DNA of 64,000 bases from JAKPAM01 sp047601745 (GTDB lineage: Bacteria > Pseudomonadota > Gammaproteobacteria > Burkholderiales > Burkholderiaceae_E). The notes beneath the pieces were generated by a model. That model had not been told where the DNA came from and did not search any database. It was given only the letters and a program-made list of their open reading frames with translations. Position 1 is the stretch's first letter; the number at the start of each line of letters is the position of its first letter. Both the position numbers and the translations under genes were made by a program. Shown here piece after piece: positions 17,423-25,426 of this stretch. Where the stretch lies: NCBI GenBank assembly GCA_047601745.1, contig JASGIS010000001.1:5642001-5706000 (forward strand), written 5' to 3'.

Positions 17423-19768
17423 TCAGAAGTCCATCGTCGCCGACAGCGCGAACGTGCGCGGCGCGCCCAGCGCCAGGCTGGACAGCAGCGGCATTCCCCA
17501 GTAGGCCTTGTTGGTGAGGTTGGCGATGCCGGCACGCAAGGTCAGCGGACGGCCCGACACCCGGGTCGCGTAGCGGGCGCCGACGTCGAAGATCGTGCGG
17601 CCCGGCGCCCAAAGCGAATTGTCGGCGCTGATGTACTGCTTGGAGACGGCGGTCGCATTGGCGGTCAGCGTCAAGCCGGGCACGGCCGGCGCATCCCACT
17701 CGACGCCCAGCTTGCCCTGCAGCTTCGGCACGCCGGTGGCCTGCCTGCCCTGGTTCGTCCCGCCGGCGGTCCGGGTCATCTTCGGGCTCACGTAGGCGAT
17801 GCCGCCCATCAGGCGGACGCCGCGCAGCGGCGAACCGAACACGCCCCACTCGATGCCCCGATTGCGCTGTTCGCCGCCGAACGAGAAGACGTTGGTGACG
17901 GGGTCGGTATAGCTGCCGGGTCGCGTGATCTCGTACAGGCTGAACGTGTGCGCGAATTCGCCGAGATCGAGCTTCAGGCCGATCTCCTTCTGCTTCGTCT
18001 TGTACGGCGGAAACAGCTCGCCGGCATTGGCGGCCGTCGCCGGCGCGGTCTGGCCCTTGCTGAGCCCTTCGATGTAGTTGCCGTACAAGGACAGATGCTC
18101 GGTGGCCCTGAACAATAGCGCAGCGGCCGGCGACGTGGCGCCCGCGTCGTAGCGCGCGGAGCGCTCGCCGGTCGTCAGGCTGAAGGTGTCGGTGACCACC
18201 TGCTGGCGGCGCACGCCTAGCGTCAGTTGCACGGTGTCCTGCGCGAACGACAACGTGTCCGCCAGCCCATAGCTGGTCAGCCGCGTTTCGGTATGCAGCG
18301 TCGGCGGCCAGCTGAAATCGGCGGCCGGTCCCCAGACCGGGTTGTACAGATTGGTCGTCCAGTCCGCGCCCGGCACCGATCGGCGGCCGTAGTCCCTTTC
18401 GGTATCGGCGTAGCGCGTGGCGTTCAACGCCCATCGATGCCTGACGCTGCCGGTCTCGAACCGCCCCCTCAGCCCGACTTCCCCGGATGTCTTGTCGATG
18501 TCGAACGACAATTGGCCCATCGAGGTCCGGTAATTGCCGGCCGCATCGAGCACCTGGGCCGACATCGCGCCGTTGTACAGGTATTCGGTCTTGCTGGCGC
18601 CGAACGCCGCATAGGCCGTCAGCCGATCGCTGAGGTCGAACTCGCCGCGGACGATCGCCCCCCTGTCCTTGTTGCGGACGAACGACCAGTCCGGGTTCAG
18701 CAGCGTCTCGGGTTTCGGCGGCCTGGGCACCGCGACGCCCGGCGCCAGATTGATGCCGCGGGTCACGCCGTGCACGCGATCCTCGCTGGTGTACAGATCG
18801 ACCGAGGCGCGAGCGCGCGTGCCCCGCCAGTCCAGTCCGAGCGACACGAGCTGGGCCTTCTTTTCCTGCCGGTCGACCGGCCCTTCTCCGTCCCGATAGA
18901 CGACGTTCAAACGGATGCCGAACTGCTTGTCCACGCCGAAGCGCCGCCCCAGGTCGAGGTGCCCGCCGAACTGCGAATCCGACAGGTAGGTCGCCGTCAG
19001 GCGCGTCAGCGGCGCATCGCCGGCCCGCTTGGGCACCAGGTTGACGGTGCCGCCGACCGAACCGCCCGGCGGCATCCCGTTCAGCAGCGCCGACGGGCCC
19101 TTCAACACCTCGATGCGCTCGAACATCTCGGGAGTCGTCCGGTAATAGGGCGCCATGCCGTACAGCCCGCCGATCGTCGTGTCGCTGATGCCGGAAGCGA
19201 AACCGCGGATCGAGTAGTTCTCGCTCCAGGCGCCGGACACGCCGTTGCTGAACACCGTCGGATCGGTGGCGGCGATCACCTCGGTAATGTCCTTGGCCTG
19301 GCGGTCGGCGATGAACTTGTCCGTATAGCTGACGGTGCTGAACGGCGTTTCCATGAAGTCCTTCTCGCCCAGCAGGCCGACACGCCCTCCGGACGCGACC
19401 TGTCCGCCTGCATAAGGCGCGGTCGCCGAGACGGACTCGCCGTGCACGGTGACCGCCGGCAGCGTCGCGCGCGCATCGGTGCCACCGTCGGCGTCCCGGG
19501 CCGGCGTCGGCGGCTCGGTCCGTGTCGTCTGCGTTGTCTGCGCTGTCTGGGTCGTCTGGGTCGCCCGCGCATCCTCGCGCTCGCCGACCGCCTCGCCGGC
19601 CGTTTGCGCCCGCGCCGGCGGTGCATGGGCGAGCACGGTGCCGACGGTCAATCCCAGCAGCAGCGCCATCCGGACGGCAGCGCTTCGCTCGGGCGGAAAC
19701 GATGAATGAGGATGCGCCGTCCGGCAGGCGGAACGCGCGATGCGAGAGGGATGGCGATGTCTGGCCAT
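17423..19768 (-). CDS. TonB-dependent siderophore receptor
   Basis: A 781-residue outer-membrane receptor, last gene of the siderophore uptake operon. A signal peptide ends near HAPPARAQ, followed by a Thr/Gln-rich stretch (TQTTQTAQTTQTT) and the plug domain (ADRQAKDITEVIAATDPTVF, ENYSIRGFASG, FERIEVLKGPSALLNGMPPG). The 22-stranded barrel ends in FALSATMDF with a C-terminal aromatic residue, as required for assembly. It resembles the ferrichrome/pyoverdine-type receptor group; the ligand is unknown. The ATG (MARHRHPSR) is preceded by AAGGAAAA. It begins 43 bases after the binding-protein gene. Confidence 0.9.
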   Translation of the reverse strand: MARHRHPSRIARSACRTAHPHSSFPPERSAAVRMALLLGLTVGTVLAHAPPARAQTAGEAVGEREDARATQTTQTAQTTQTTRTEPPTPARDADGGTDARATLPAVTVHGESVSATAPYAGGQVASGGRVGLLGEKDFMETPFSTVSYTDKFIADRQAKDITEVIAATDPTVFSNGVSGAWSENYSIRGFASGISDTTIGGLYGMAPYYRTTPEMFERIEVLKGPSALLNGMPPGGSVGGTVNLVPKRAGDAPLTRLTATYLSDSQFGGHLDLGRRFGVDKQFGIRLNVVYRDGEGPVDRQEKKAQLVSLGLDWRGTRARASVDLYTSEDRVHGVTRGINLAPGVAVPRPPKPETLLNPDWSFVRNKDRGAIVRGEFDLSDRLTAYAAFGASKTEYLYNGAMSAQVLDAAGNYRTSMGQLSFDIDKTSGEVGLRGRFETGSVRHRWALNATRYADTERDYGRRSVPGADWTTNLYNPVWGPAADFSWPPTLHTETRLTSYGLADTLSFAQDTVQLTLGVRRQQVVTDTFSLTTGERSARYDAGATSPAAALLFRATEHLSLYGNYIEGLSKGQTAPATAANAGELFPPYKTKQKEIGLKLDLGEFAHTFSLYEITRPGSYTDPVTNVFSFGGEQRNRGIEWGVFGSPLRGVRLMGGIAYVSPKMTRTAGGTNQGRQATGVPKLQGKLGVEWDAPAVPGLTLTANATAVSKQYISADNSLWAPGRTIFDVGARYATRVSGRPLTLRAGIANLTNKAYWGMPLLSSLALGAPRTFALSATMDF

Positions 19769-19811
19769 GTCGTTTTCCTTCGGGTGACAGGGGGTAAGGA
19801 GCGGGGGCGGA

Positions 19812-20891
19812 TCAGCCCCGATAACCTTCGAGGACGTCGTCGACGATCCGCTCGACGGCGGTCGGACTGGCGCCGGTGATGTACCAGGCATCGGGATCGA
19901 CGAAGACCACGCGGCCGTTCTTCCACGCGCGGGTCCGGCGCAACAACGGATTGGCCAGGCGCTCGGCGTCGATGACGGGGCGGCGCTCCATGACGGCCGT
20001 ACGGTCGACCACGTAGAGAATGTCCGGATCGGCCTGCTGGATGAACTCGCTGCTGATCGGCTGGCCGTGCAGGCTGGTCTCGACCGCCTCGCTGGCGGGC
20101 CGCACACCCAGCGCGCTGAACACGAAGCCGTAGCGCGACTGCACGCCGAACGAGGCGAACGCGCCGTTGTTGTGCAGCACGATCAACGCCCTCTCGGCAC
20201 GTCCGTCGATCGCGCGCCGCGCGTCCCTTACCTTGGCCTCGAGCGCCCGCTTCCTTTCCCGGGCGATGTCGTCCTTGCCGAAGATCCGTCCGAGCGTGGC
20301 CAGATGCTCGCCGACGACTTCGATGTGCCGGCTCCGGCTGTTCTTGAAGTCGACGTCGAAGTGCAACGTCGGCGCGATCTCGCTGAGCTCCTGATAATGG
20401 CTGGCCTGGATCGGCGTGATCAGGATCAGGTCGGGCGCGAGCGCATGGACGCGCTCCAGGTTCGGTTGCACGATCGCGCCCAGATCCTGCACGTTCGGAT
20501 CGTCGCCGTATCGGGCCAGGAAGTGCGGAACGTAGTCCTTGGCCATGCCCGCGATCGGAATACCGAGCTGGTCGAGGAAGTCGACCTCGTTCATCTCCAG
20601 CGCCGCGACGCGTTCGGGACGGCGCTCGATCACCGTGGTGCCGAGCGCATGCGAAATCCGGATCGCGTCGAAGGCCGGCGGCGCTGCGGCCGATGTCGAT
20701 GTCGATGTCGATGTCGATGTCGATGTCGATGCCGATGCCGATGCCGGAGCCGGAGCCGGAGTCGATGCCGGACCCGGTGCGGCCGCAGATGCCGGCGGCG
20801 CATCGGCCGGACGGCGGCCGCAGCCGGGCATCGCCGCCATCGCCGCGGTGGCGGCCGAAGCCAGGAACAGGCGTCTGCGCGAGCGTTTCAT
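19812..20891 (-). CDS. Siderophore-binding lipoprotein of an ABC importer (FatB/CeuE-like)
   Basis: A 359-residue substrate-binding protein. The signal and lipobox are MKRSRRRLFLASAATAAMAA then PGC, so Cys25-26 is lipidated. Next is a low-complexity linker of Pro/Ala and then Ser/Thr dipeptides (about residues 40-80). The binding domain has HALGTTVIERRPERVAALEM, PDLILITPIQASHYQELSEI and ADPDILYVVDRTAVMER, as in FatB, VctP and CeuE, which bind catecholate siderophores. The start ATG overlaps the stop of the ATPase gene (ATGA). It hands ligand to the FecCD permeases encoded upstream in the operon. Confidence 0.9.
   Translation of the reverse strand: MKRSRRRLFLASAATAAMAAMPGCGRRPADAPPASAAAPGPASTPAPAPASASASTSTSTSTSTSTSAAAPPAFDAIRISHALGTTVIERRPERVAALEMNEVDFLDQLGIPIAGMAKDYVPHFLARYGDDPNVQDLGAIVQPNLERVHALAPDLILITPIQASHYQELSEIAPTLHFDVDFKNSRSRHIEVVGEHLATLGRIFGKDDIARERKRALEAKVRDARRAIDGRAERALIVLHNNGAFASFGVQSRYGFVFSALGVRPASEAVETSLHGQPISSEFIQQADPDILYVVDRTAVMERRPVIDAERLANPLLRRTRAWKNGRVVFVDPDAWYITGASPTAVERIVDDVLEGYRG
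20692..20745. repeat. Hexamer repeat coding for Ser/Thr and Ala/Ser dipeptides
   Basis: Six perfect copies of GATGTC are followed by three of GATGCC and then GGAGCC variants. On the coding (minus) strand these give the ST and AS dipeptides in the linker of the binding lipoprotein. The copies are perfect, so slippage would change linker length in two-residue steps. Confidence 0.9.
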
Positions 20892-21664
20892 CAGCGTGTC
20901 TCGTCCGAGGTGAAGTAGTTGCACAAGCAGCCGCGCCCGTTGCGCACGATCTCGAAGTCCAGCTCGTACAGGTCGCGCAGCCGATCGCCGGTCAGCACCT
21001 GATCGGCCGGCCCGCTGAAGCGCAGCGCGCCGTCCTTGAGCGCGACGATGTGATCCGAGTAGTTGGCGGCGAAATTGATGTCGTGGATCACCAGGATCAC
21101 GGTGCGCCCCTGCTCGTCGCACAGGCGGCGCAGCGCGCGCATGATCTGCACGGCATGCTTGATGTCGAGGTTGTTCAGCGGCTCGTCCAGCAGCAGCACG
21201 CGGGTCTGCTGCGCGATCGCCATCGCCAGGAAGGCCATCTGGCGCTGCCCGCCGCTGATCTCGTCGAGATAAGCGCCGCGCAGCGGCTCGAGCGCCAGGA
21301 ACGCGATGGCCTCGTCGACGACGCGGCGGTCGTCGGCGCCGATCGCGCCGCGGCTGTGCGGAAAGCGTCCGTAGCGGACGAGCTCCTCGACGGTCAGGCG
21401 CAGGTTGAATCCCGGCGACTGGCGCAGCGTCGCCACCAGCCGCGCATAGTCGGCGGTGCGGATGCCGGTGACGTCGCAGCCGTCGAGCAGGATGTCGCCG
21501 CCGCTCGGCGCCAGCAGCCTCGCCATCAGCATCAGCAGCGTCGACTTGCCGGCACCGTTGGGTCCGATCAGCGAGCTCAGACGCCCCGCCGGAAACCCGA
21601 CGTCGATGCCGGACAGCACGGTCCTGGCGCCGTAGGCCTTGCGAAGGTCGCGGACGGTGATCAT
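20891..21664 (-). CDS. Siderophore ABC transporter ATP-binding protein (FecE/FatE-like)
   Basis: A 257-residue ATPase that powers inner-membrane siderophore import. Walker A GPNGAGKST, Q-loop in LRQSPGFNLRLTVEELVRYG, signature ISGGQRQMAFLAMAI, Walker B VLLLDEPLNNLDI and switch His in VIHDINFA are all present. YGRFPHSRG is typical for iron-siderophore ATPases. The start ATG overlaps the stop of the second permease, and its stop overlaps the start of the binding protein gene, so translation of the three is coupled. Confidence 0.93.
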   Translation of the reverse strand: MITVRDLRKAYGARTVLSGIDVGFPAGRLSSLIGPNGAGKSTLLMLMARLLAPSGGDILLDGCDVTGIRTADYARLVATLRQSPGFNLRLTVEELVRYGRFPHSRGAIGADDRRVVDEAIAFLALEPLRGAYLDEISGGQRQMAFLAMAIAQQTRVLLLDEPLNNLDIKHAVQIMRALRRLCDEQGRTVILVIHDINFAANYSDHIVALKDGALRFSGPADQVLTGDRLRDLYELDFEIVRNGRGCLCNYFTSDETR

Positions 21665-22611
21665 CGGGCGCCCCGCGTGCGCATCATCAGCGCGAGGAAA
21701 TACGTGCCGCCGACCAGGTTGACCAGGATGCCGACCGTGGTCCTGTAGTTGAACGCGTGCTCGACCAGCAACTGGGCGGCGATGAACAGCGCGATGGCGA
21801 CCGCGCAGCCCAGCGGCAGCGTCAGCCGATGCCGCGCATCGGGCGCCAGCGCGTAGGCGATGTGCGCGACGAAGATTCCCATGAACGCCGTGGGCCCGAC
21901 CAGACTGGTCGACACCGCGGCGAGGATCGCGATCAGCGCCAGATACCGCCGCACGGACCGCGCGTGCGACACCCCGAGCGAGATCGCCTGCTCGCGGCCC
22001 AGCGCGAGCACGTCCAGCACCGGCAGGGTCCTGCCGGCGAGCACGCATACGGCCGCGACCGCCGTTGCCGCGTACAGCAGCGTCTCGGGCCGCGCGCGGT
22101 TGAACGAGGCCTGGCCCAGGCCCTGGAGCACGGCGAACTCGCCGGGGCTGATCCGCAACTGGACGAACTGCGTGAAGGTGCCGATCACCATCGTCAACAC
22201 CAGCCCGAGCAGCAGCATCCGGTACGCATCGCGCAGGCCGCCGCGCAGCAGCCACCGATGGATCACCCACGAATAAGCGAGCATCGCCAGCATCGAGGCG
22301 ACGAAGTCGCCGCGCAGGCCCAGCATCGCCAGTCCCTGCGCGCCCGTCAGCCACAACCAAAGCGCCTGCCACAGCAGATGGACCGCTTCATAACCCATGA
22401 CCGCGGGGGTCAGGATGCGGTTACCGACGAGCGTCTGGAAAACGATCGACGACAGCGCGACGCAGACGCCGCCGATCGCCATCGCCGACAACCGCGCCAG
22501 GCGCTTAGGAATCACGTAACCGAAGTCCCAGTCCGCGCCCGCGAACACGAAGGCCGCGGCCAGGACGACGACCGCCAGCCACGATAACCACGGCCAGAGC
22601 GCGCGCCTCAC
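21661..22611 (-). CDS. Siderophore ABC permease, FecCD family (second subunit)
   Basis: A 316-residue inner-membrane permease of the FecCD/BtuC family with about nine hydrophobic helices. Seen: LARLSAMAIGGVCVALSSIV, GNRILTPAVMGYEA, LALGREQAISLGV (the cytoplasmic coupling helix) and VGPTAFMGIFVAHIA. It belongs to the FatC/VctG-like subgroup, which lacks the usual first long periplasmic start. It should pair with the permease encoded just upstream. The GTG start overlaps the upstream TGA (GTGA). The alternative upstream frame shows no similarity. Confidence 0.9.
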   Translation of the reverse strand: MRRALWPWLSWLAVVVLAAAFVFAGADWDFGYVIPKRLARLSAMAIGGVCVALSSIVFQTLVGNRILTPAVMGYEAVHLLWQALWLWLTGAQGLAMLGLRGDFVASMLAMLAYSWVIHRWLLRGGLRDAYRMLLLGLVLTMVIGTFTQFVQLRISPGEFAVLQGLGQASFNRARPETLLYAATAVAAVCVLAGRTLPVLDVLALGREQAISLGVSHARSVRRYLALIAILAAVSTSLVGPTAFMGIFVAHIAYALAPDARHRLTLPLGCAVAIALFIAAQLLVEHAFNYRTTVGILVNLVGGTYFLALMMRTRGAR

Positions 22612-23552
22612 CGCAGTCCCCTGATGATCAGCACGAGGAACATCGCGCCGCCGACGCCGCCGGCGGTCAGGCCGATCGGTACCTCGAACGGATGGATCAG
22701 CAGACGGCCGACGATGTCGCAGGCCAGCAGCAGGCAGGCACCGCCGAACGCGACGATCGGCAACGTGCGGCTCAGGTCGTCGCCGCGGCGCAGCGCCACC
22801 AGTTGCGGAACGACCAGACCGACGAACGGAATCGCGCCGACGGCGATGACCGTGGCCGACACCGTCACCGCGACCAGCACCAGGCCCAACGCCGCGACGG
22901 CCGCATAACCCACGCCCAGGCTGGTCGCCATGTCTTCGCCCATGCCCAGCACCGTGAAGCGATGCGCGTACAGATAGGCGAGCGCGACGACCGGCACGAT
23001 GACGTAGAGGATTTCGTAGCGGCCCTGGACGACCCGCGAGAAATCGCCGAGCAGCCAGCCCTGCATGCTCTGCACGATGCCGTGGCGGTACGCGTGGAAC
23101 TCGGCCACCGCGCTCAGCACGCTGCCGTACATCAAACCGACGACCGGCACGAGCACCGTGTTGCCGAACTCGATGCGGCGGATGATGACGACGTAGAGCA
23201 GGCTCGCCGCGAAGCAGAAAGCCAGCGCGAACAGCATCCGGGTCGGCACGTCCGAATCCGGCGCCAGCGTCAGCGACACCAGGATGCCGAGCTTGGCCGC
23301 GTCCAGCCCGCCCGAGGTGCCGGGCTCGACGAACCGGTTGCGCACGATGTGCTGCAGGATCACGCCGCAGACGGACAAGCCCACGCCGGTCAGCACCAGC
23401 GCGGCCAGGCGCGGCAGGCGGCTCGCCGTCAACGTCAGCCACGCATCGCCCGACGGCGACAGCAGTTGCGACCACGCGATCTGCCGCGCGCCGATCGCCA
23501 GCGAAACGCTGCACAGGACGACGAACAGGCACAGCAGTCGCATCGGCATCAC
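22608..23552 (-). CDS. Siderophore ABC permease, FecCD family (first subunit)
   Basis: A 314-residue FecCD-type permease (FatD/VctD-like). Seen: SRLPRLAALVLTGVGLSVCG, the classic N-terminal family signature, NRFVEPGTSGGLDAAKLG, FTVLGMGEDMATSLGVGY (coupling helix) and IPFVGLVVPQLVA. It forms the transmembrane channel with the second permease. The start is GTG (23552) or the adjacent ATG (23549); both overlap the TGA of the ABC half transporter gene, so coupling is expected either way. Confidence 0.92.
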   Translation of the reverse strand: MMPMRLLCLFVVLCSVSLAIGARQIAWSQLLSPSGDAWLTLTASRLPRLAALVLTGVGLSVCGVILQHIVRNRFVEPGTSGGLDAAKLGILVSLTLAPDSDVPTRMLFALAFCFAASLLYVVIIRRIEFGNTVLVPVVGLMYGSVLSAVAEFHAYRHGIVQSMQGWLLGDFSRVVQGRYEILYVIVPVVALAYLYAHRFTVLGMGEDMATSLGVGYAAVAALGLVLVAVTVSATVIAVGAIPFVGLVVPQLVALRRGDDLSRTLPIVAFGGACLLLACDIVGRLLIHPFEVPIGLTAGGVGGAMFLVLIIRGLR

Positions 23553-25426
23553 GAACGCGCTCCGGCCGAGGCCGCCGGTGCGATGCGCCAGCCGCCGGCG
23601 GCTCGCCGTCGATCGAGGAACGCCGCATAGCGTCCCGCGCTCGCGCGCAACTGTGCGGGCGTCCCCTGCTCGACGATCCGGCCGCTTTCGAGCACGACGA
23701 TCCGATCGGCCGTCGCCACCGTCGAAAGCTGGTGCGCGATGACGATCAGCGTTCGCCGGCCGCGCAGCCGCGCCAGCGTTTCGGCGATGACGGCCTGGTT
23801 CTCGGCGTCCAGCGCGGCGGTCGCCTCATCCACCAGCAGGATCGGTGCGTCCGTTAGCAGCGCGCGAGCGATCGCGATGCGCTGGCGCTCGCCGCCCGAC
23901 AGGCGCGCGCCGCCTTCGCCGACCGGCGTATCGATGCCATGAGGCAGACGCGCGATGATCTCGGCCGCGCCGGCCTGCCGGGCGGCGTCCATCAGCTCGG
24001 CATCGCTGGCATCGGGCCTGCCGATGCGCAGGTTGTCGGCGATGCTGCCGGCGAACAGGTAGCTGTCCTGGAAGATCTGGCCGATCTGCCCGGCGAGCTG
24101 CGCATCGGACATCCGCCGCACGTCGACGCCGCCGACGAGCACGCTGCCCTCGCTCGCGTCGAAGAACCGGGCGATCAGCCGCGCCAGCGTGGTCTTGCCC
24201 GAACCGGACTCGCCGATCAGCGCGACCATGCTGCCCGGCGCGATGCTCAGGCTGACGCCGCACAACACCTCCGGCTCGTCGGGCGCGTAGCGGAATCGCA
24301 GCTCGCGCAGTTCGACCGAGGCATCGCGCGGCGCTTGCGGCACGCCGGGCTGCGGCAGCGGCGCGACGGCGAAGATCTCGCGCAGCGCCTCGAGTTCGCC
24401 GCGCGCGCCGCGCAGCACCTCGCCGTAGCCGGCCAGCTCCAGCACCGGATCGATGAAACGGACGACCAGCAACAGCGGAATGATGACGGCGACGACGTCG
24501 CCGGCCGCTGGCGCGCCGCCCGCCACTCCGCTGCCGAAGCCGCTGCCGAAGCCGCTGCTGAAGCCGCTGCTGAAGCCTCTACCGAAGCCGCTGCCGAAGC
24601 CACTGCCAACGCCAACGCCGACGCAGCCACCGCCAACGTCGCACCAGCAGACCGCCGCGACCAGCAGGACCGCGAACACGGCCAGTACGGCCCAGGCATC
24701 GAGCACCGCCGACAGCGACGACAGCCCGATCAGCCGCAGGCCCGAGCGATGCTGGCGCGCGAATGCCTGCTCAAGAAAGCGCGTGCTGCCGCCCTCGCCG
24801 TCGAACGCGCGCAGTACCGGCTGGGCCTGCGCGAACTCGGCCATCCGCTGGCTCGCCTCGGCGAAGCGCCGGCGGAAGGCCTGGTCGGCACGCCGCGCCA
24901 GCCTCGCCGTCAACGCGAACACCGCGGCGAGCAGCGGCAGCGCCGCCAGCGCGATCAGCCCCAGCGACCGATCGAACGCGACCAATGCGCCGACGAGGAC
25001 CAGCGGCGTCACCACGCCGCCGATGACCGGCGTCAGCACGTGCGCGGGCAACTGGGCGACGGCCATCATCCCCTGCGTGGCGACATGGCCGATCCGGGCC
25101 GTGTTCTGCGGCGTGAACCAGCCGACGGGCAGCCGCGCGACGTGCTCGCCCAGCCGGTGGCGCCCGCCCTGCAGCACGGCGACGCCCACGCGAACGCCGG
25201 CCTGCTCGACCTGCCGGCGCCAGGCCCAGCAGGCGGCCGCCCCGATCAGCAGCGCGGCGAGCCAGGGCGCGGCCGCGCGCGGATCGCCGGCCAGCAGGCG
25301 CGCGAGAACCGGCACCAGCAGCGCGATGCTCAGCCCGCAGAGCAGACCATAGGCCAGCGCCATCCACGCATAGCGGCGCAACAGGCGGGCATCCTCGCCC
25401 AGCAGCCGGACGAAGGTCTTCAGCAT
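23549..25426 (-). CDS. ABC half transporter (type IV fold), IrtB/YbtQ-like, with a Gly/Phe/Ser repeat insertion
   Basis: A 625-residue ABC protein with fused membrane and ATPase domains. The membrane part (residues 1-300) has six hydrophobic segments. The ATPase has GESGSGKTTLARLIARFF, signature LSGGERQRIAIARALL, Walker B ILLVDEATAALD and IAHQLSTVATADRIVVL. Within siderophore operons such half transporters (YbtPQ, IrtAB) pair as heterodimers and, unusually for the fold, import siderophores. Residues of about 265-295, between late TM helices, are a GFGSGFGRGFSSGF-type repeat. It overlaps its presumed partner gene upstream by seven bases and the permease gene downstream. Confidence 0.88.
   Translation of the reverse strand: MLKTFVRLLGEDARLLRRYAWMALAYGLLCGLSIALLVPVLARLLAGDPRAAAPWLAALLIGAAACWAWRRQVEQAGVRVGVAVLQGGRHRLGEHVARLPVGWFTPQNTARIGHVATQGMMAVAQLPAHVLTPVIGGVVTPLVLVGALVAFDRSLGLIALAALPLLAAVFALTARLARRADQAFRRRFAEASQRMAEFAQAQPVLRAFDGEGGSTRFLEQAFARQHRSGLRLIGLSSLSAVLDAWAVLAVFAVLLVAAVCWCDVGGGCVGVGVGSGFGSGFGRGFSSGFSSGFGSGFGSGVAGGAPAAGDVVAVIIPLLLVVRFIDPVLELAGYGEVLRGARGELEALREIFAVAPLPQPGVPQAPRDASVELRELRFRYAPDEPEVLCGVSLSIAPGSMVALIGESGSGKTTLARLIARFFDASEGSVLVGGVDVRRMSDAQLAGQIGQIFQDSYLFAGSIADNLRIGRPDASDAELMDAARQAGAAEIIARLPHGIDTPVGEGGARLSGGERQRIAIARALLTDAPILLVDEATAALDAENQAVIAETLARLRGRRTLIVIAHQLSTVATADRIVVLESGRIVEQGTPAQLRASAGRYAAFLDRRRAAGGWRIAPAASAGARS
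24528..24611. repeat. 12-bp tandem repeat coding for Gly/Ser/Phe units
   Basis: Seven units of a 12-bp repeat (consensus CCGCTGCCGAAG on the plus strand) encode alternating Gly-Phe-Gly/Ser-Ser peptides on the minus strand in the membrane domain of the ABC half transporter. Most units differ by only zero to two bases. Confidence 0.88.
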
